This document shows positions 62,167 to 64,000 of a stretch of DNA of 64,000 nt, piece by piece (position 1 is the stretch's first letter; each line of letters starts with the position of its first letter). Source of the stretch: Serratia marcescens (GTDB lineage: Bacteria; Pseudomonadota; Gammaproteobacteria; Enterobacterales; Enterobacteriaceae); contig NZ_VFMJ01000001.1 of NCBI RefSeq assembly GCF_006715005.1, positions 4,216,001-4,280,000 on the forward strand. Reading direction: 5' to 3'. Below the pieces are notes generated by a model. The model worked only from the letters and a program-made list of their open reading frames with translations, did no database searches and had not been told where the DNA came from. The position numbers and the translations under genes are program-made.

Positions 62167-64000
62167 ATGGAGACACCATTAACCGCACTGCAGCAGGCCT
62201 ATCTTCTGGGCCGCAGCGATCGATGGCCGCTGGGCGGCGTGGCGATGCACGACTTTCGCGAATACCGCGCCCGGCAGCTGGATGTACCGCGCCTTGAAGC
62301 GCGCCTGACCGAGCTGGTTCAACACTACCCGGCACTGCGCACCTGCATCGATGTGCCACGCGGCACGCAGCACGTACGCCCGGAAACCACGCTGCATCTG
62401 GATCGCCACGATCTGCGCGCCCTTGATGGCGAAGCGGCGCAGCGCCAGGTCGAACAGCTGCGCGCGCGTTACTCCCACCAGCGCCACGATCCGAGCCAGC
62501 CGCTGTGGCGCATCGCCGTGATCCAACTAGCCGAACGGCAGGATCCGACGGGATCGCCGTACGATACGCTGATCTTTACCAGCTTCGATGCCTTGATCCT
62601 CGACGGCCAGGGGATCTCCACAGTGATCGCGCGCCTGTTCGACGATCGCCCTCTGACGCCGACCACCGCCACGCTGCCGCCCCCCGCCGCATCAGCGGCG
62701 CAGCGCCAGACCGATGCCGCCTACTGGCGCGAAAAGCTGCAGGATGTCACCACCCCGTCGGCGTTGCCGTGGCGCGCCCCGCTCGCCAATCTCACCTCAT
62801 CACGCTATCGCCGCGCCACCCTGACGCTGCCGCGCGATACGATAAAACAGCTCGGCCGCCTGGGATCGCCGCATGCGCTGCTGCGCAACAGCCTGCTCTC
62901 GGCGCTGATCCTCGATACGCTGGCCCACTGGACCACCGACGGCGAGCTGTGCGTCGGGGTACCGGTGGCGTTCCCCGCCGCCGACGGCGCCCTGGGCAAC
63001 GCCTCCAGCTTCGTGGCGGTGCGCTATTCGCGCTACGGCGAAGACTTTATCCAGCGCGCACAAGCCTTGCAGGACGACGTGCTCGGCGCGCTCGATCACC
63101 TGGCATTTTCCGGCGTCGATCTGGCGCGGCAATTGCTCGGCCAAAGCCAGGGCGGCCCGGCGCTGCCGGTGATCCTGACCAACTGCCTGGGCTGGGAGAC
63201 GCTGCCGGCCGAGGCGCCGGTGCGCTTCCACGACGGCCTGACCCAAACGCCGCAGGTCGCCATCGATATCCGCCTGACGCTGGACAGCGAAAAAAACCTG
63301 CAGCTGTGCGTGGACTACGCCGAGCAGGCGCTGCAGGGTGAACAGGTAGAAGCGATGCTGGCTGCGTTGCAGCGACGCATCCTGCACAGTTGCCAACGGG
63401 CCGACCTGGCAATCGCGCCGCGCGACTTCATCGATCTGGCGCATTACCGCCACAACGACAGCGAAGCGAATTACGCGCCTTATCCTTATCTGGCGCAGCT
63501 GGCCGAGCGGCTGTTCGGCGCGCAAGACGGCGGCAATGCGCTGATCTGCGGCGAACAGACGCTGACCTATCGTGAGCTGGGCCAGCGGATCGCCACGGCG
63601 ATCGTCAACCTGCAGAGCCGCGGCGTGCAGCCGGGCAACGTGGTGGCGCTGTACCTGCCGCGCAGCCCGGAACTGATCATCTTCAGCCTCGCCTGCGCCC
63701 TGCAGGGCGTGATCTGGGTACCTGTCGATATCAACTCGCCGCCTGAACGCACCGCCTACCTGCTGGAGAATTGCCGGCCGACGCTGGTGGTGCACGGCGG
63801 CGATCTGGAGACGCCGAACGGCGTGACGCCGGCGACCCTGCTGGCGCAGGCGGATCGCGCGCCCGCGCTGCCGGATGAACGGACGCTGGTTGAACGCAGC
63901 GCCAGCCAGGCCGCGAGCTACTACCTGTATACCTCCGGTACCACCGGCAAGCCCAAATGCGTGGTGCTTAACAACCGCGCCACCGCCAACGTTATCCACC
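62167..64000 (+). CDS. NRPS Cy-A protein, 3' end outside window
   Basis: 611 codons from ATG at 62167 without a stop. Cyclization domain about 1-430 with FDALILDGQG (DxxxxDxxG; the usual Ser is Gly), then the start of an adenylation domain (LTYRELGQRIA; VALYLPRSPELI; YLYTSGTTGKPK at the edge). The specificity residues lie outside, so the substrate cannot be read; Thr is expected if the VibF comparison holds. 64 bp after the Cy gene, same operon. It corresponds to VibF Cy2-A. Confidence 0.88.
   Translation, partial: METPLTALQQAYLLGRSDRWPLGGVAMHDFREYRARQLDVPRLEARLTELVQHYPALRTCIDVPRGTQHVRPETTLHLDRHDLRALDGEAAQRQVEQLRARYSHQRHDPSQPLWRIAVIQLAERQDPTGSPYDTLIFTSFDALILDGQGISTVIARLFDDRPLTPTTATLPPPAASAAQRQTDAAYWREKLQDVTTPSALPWRAPLANLTSSRYRRATLTLPRDTIKQLGRLGSPHALLRNSLLSALILDTLAHWTTDGELCVGVPVAFPAADGALGNASSFVAVRYSRYGEDFIQRAQALQDDVLGALDHLAFSGVDLARQLLGQSQGGPALPVILTNCLGWETLPAEAPVRFHDGLTQTPQVAIDIRLTLDSEKNLQLCVDYAEQALQGEQVEAMLAALQRRILHSCQRADLAIAPRDFIDLAHYRHNDSEANYAPYPYLAQLAERLFGAQDGGNALICGEQTLTYRELGQRIATAIVNLQSRGVQPGNVVALYLPRSPELIIFSLACALQGVIWVPVDINSPPERTAYLLENCRPTLVVHGGDLETPNGVTPATLLAQADRAPALPDERTLVERSASQAASYYLYTSGTTGKPKCVVLNNRATANVIH

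Overview
The window reads as a Serratia chromosome, most likely S. marcescens or a close relative. The evidence is an enterobactin-type locus beside a vibriobactin/serratiochelin-type NRPS locus, MR/P-type fimbriae, GC-rich codon use and an Enterobacterales tRNA-Phe end. Species is an inference. It has three parts.

(1) Positions 1 to about 25,930: the right-hand part of an integrative and conjugative element (ICE) of the PFGI-1 / SPI-7 / ICEclc type, all genes on the minus strand. A replication and partition module (ParA, a Cys-rich protein, DnaB helicase, ParB, DUF2786, DUF2857, STY4528-type replication protein, PFL_4669 family, a lipoprotein, topoisomerase III) ends at a terminator near 14,113. 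A 0.67 kb repeat-rich gap follows, then an SSB-like STY4534 protein, SSB and a DUF29 protein. The transfer module comes next: PilL-like lipoprotein, PFL_4693 family, lytic transglycosylase, PFL_4695 family, an Mrr-like nuclease, coupling protein TraD, PFL_4697 family, then RAQPRD and PFL_4701 to PFL_4705 families, the last cut by the window edge. A cargo gene with an in-frame stop sits inside the transfer module. The element ends at a 46 bp copy of the 3' end of tRNA-Phe (25,931-25,976), so the intact tRNA and integrase should lie to the left, outside the window.

(2) About 25,960 to 38,830: chromosomal DNA. Three tandem copies of a 160 bp unit, each starting with the tRNA-Phe 3' tip and a terminator, are followed by a small secreted protein, a frameshifted LuxR-type regulator and an eight-gene chaperone-usher fimbrial operon (MR/P-like order). 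Next come two paralogous ToxR/CadC-like membrane regulators facing each other, one overlapping a FidL-like partner gene, and a YjdF-type membrane protein.

(3) About 38,900 to the right edge: catecholate siderophore genes. An enterobactin-type locus (fes, MbtH-like, entF, entS, entC, entE, entB, a YncE-like propeller; divergent fepA) has Fur-box-like sites at its promoters. entA, entD and fepBCDG are not in the window. Next is a second locus with a YncE-like propeller, a C-T-C NRPS protein, a TonB-dependent receptor, and, divergently, a stand-alone cyclization (Cy) protein and a Cy-A protein that runs off the edge. Together these three NRPS proteins look like Vibrio VibF (Cy-Cy-A-C-T-C) split into pieces. 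This suggests a DHB-oxazoline siderophore of the serratiochelin/vibriobactin kind, with dihydroxybenzoate supplied by the neighbouring entC/B/E genes.
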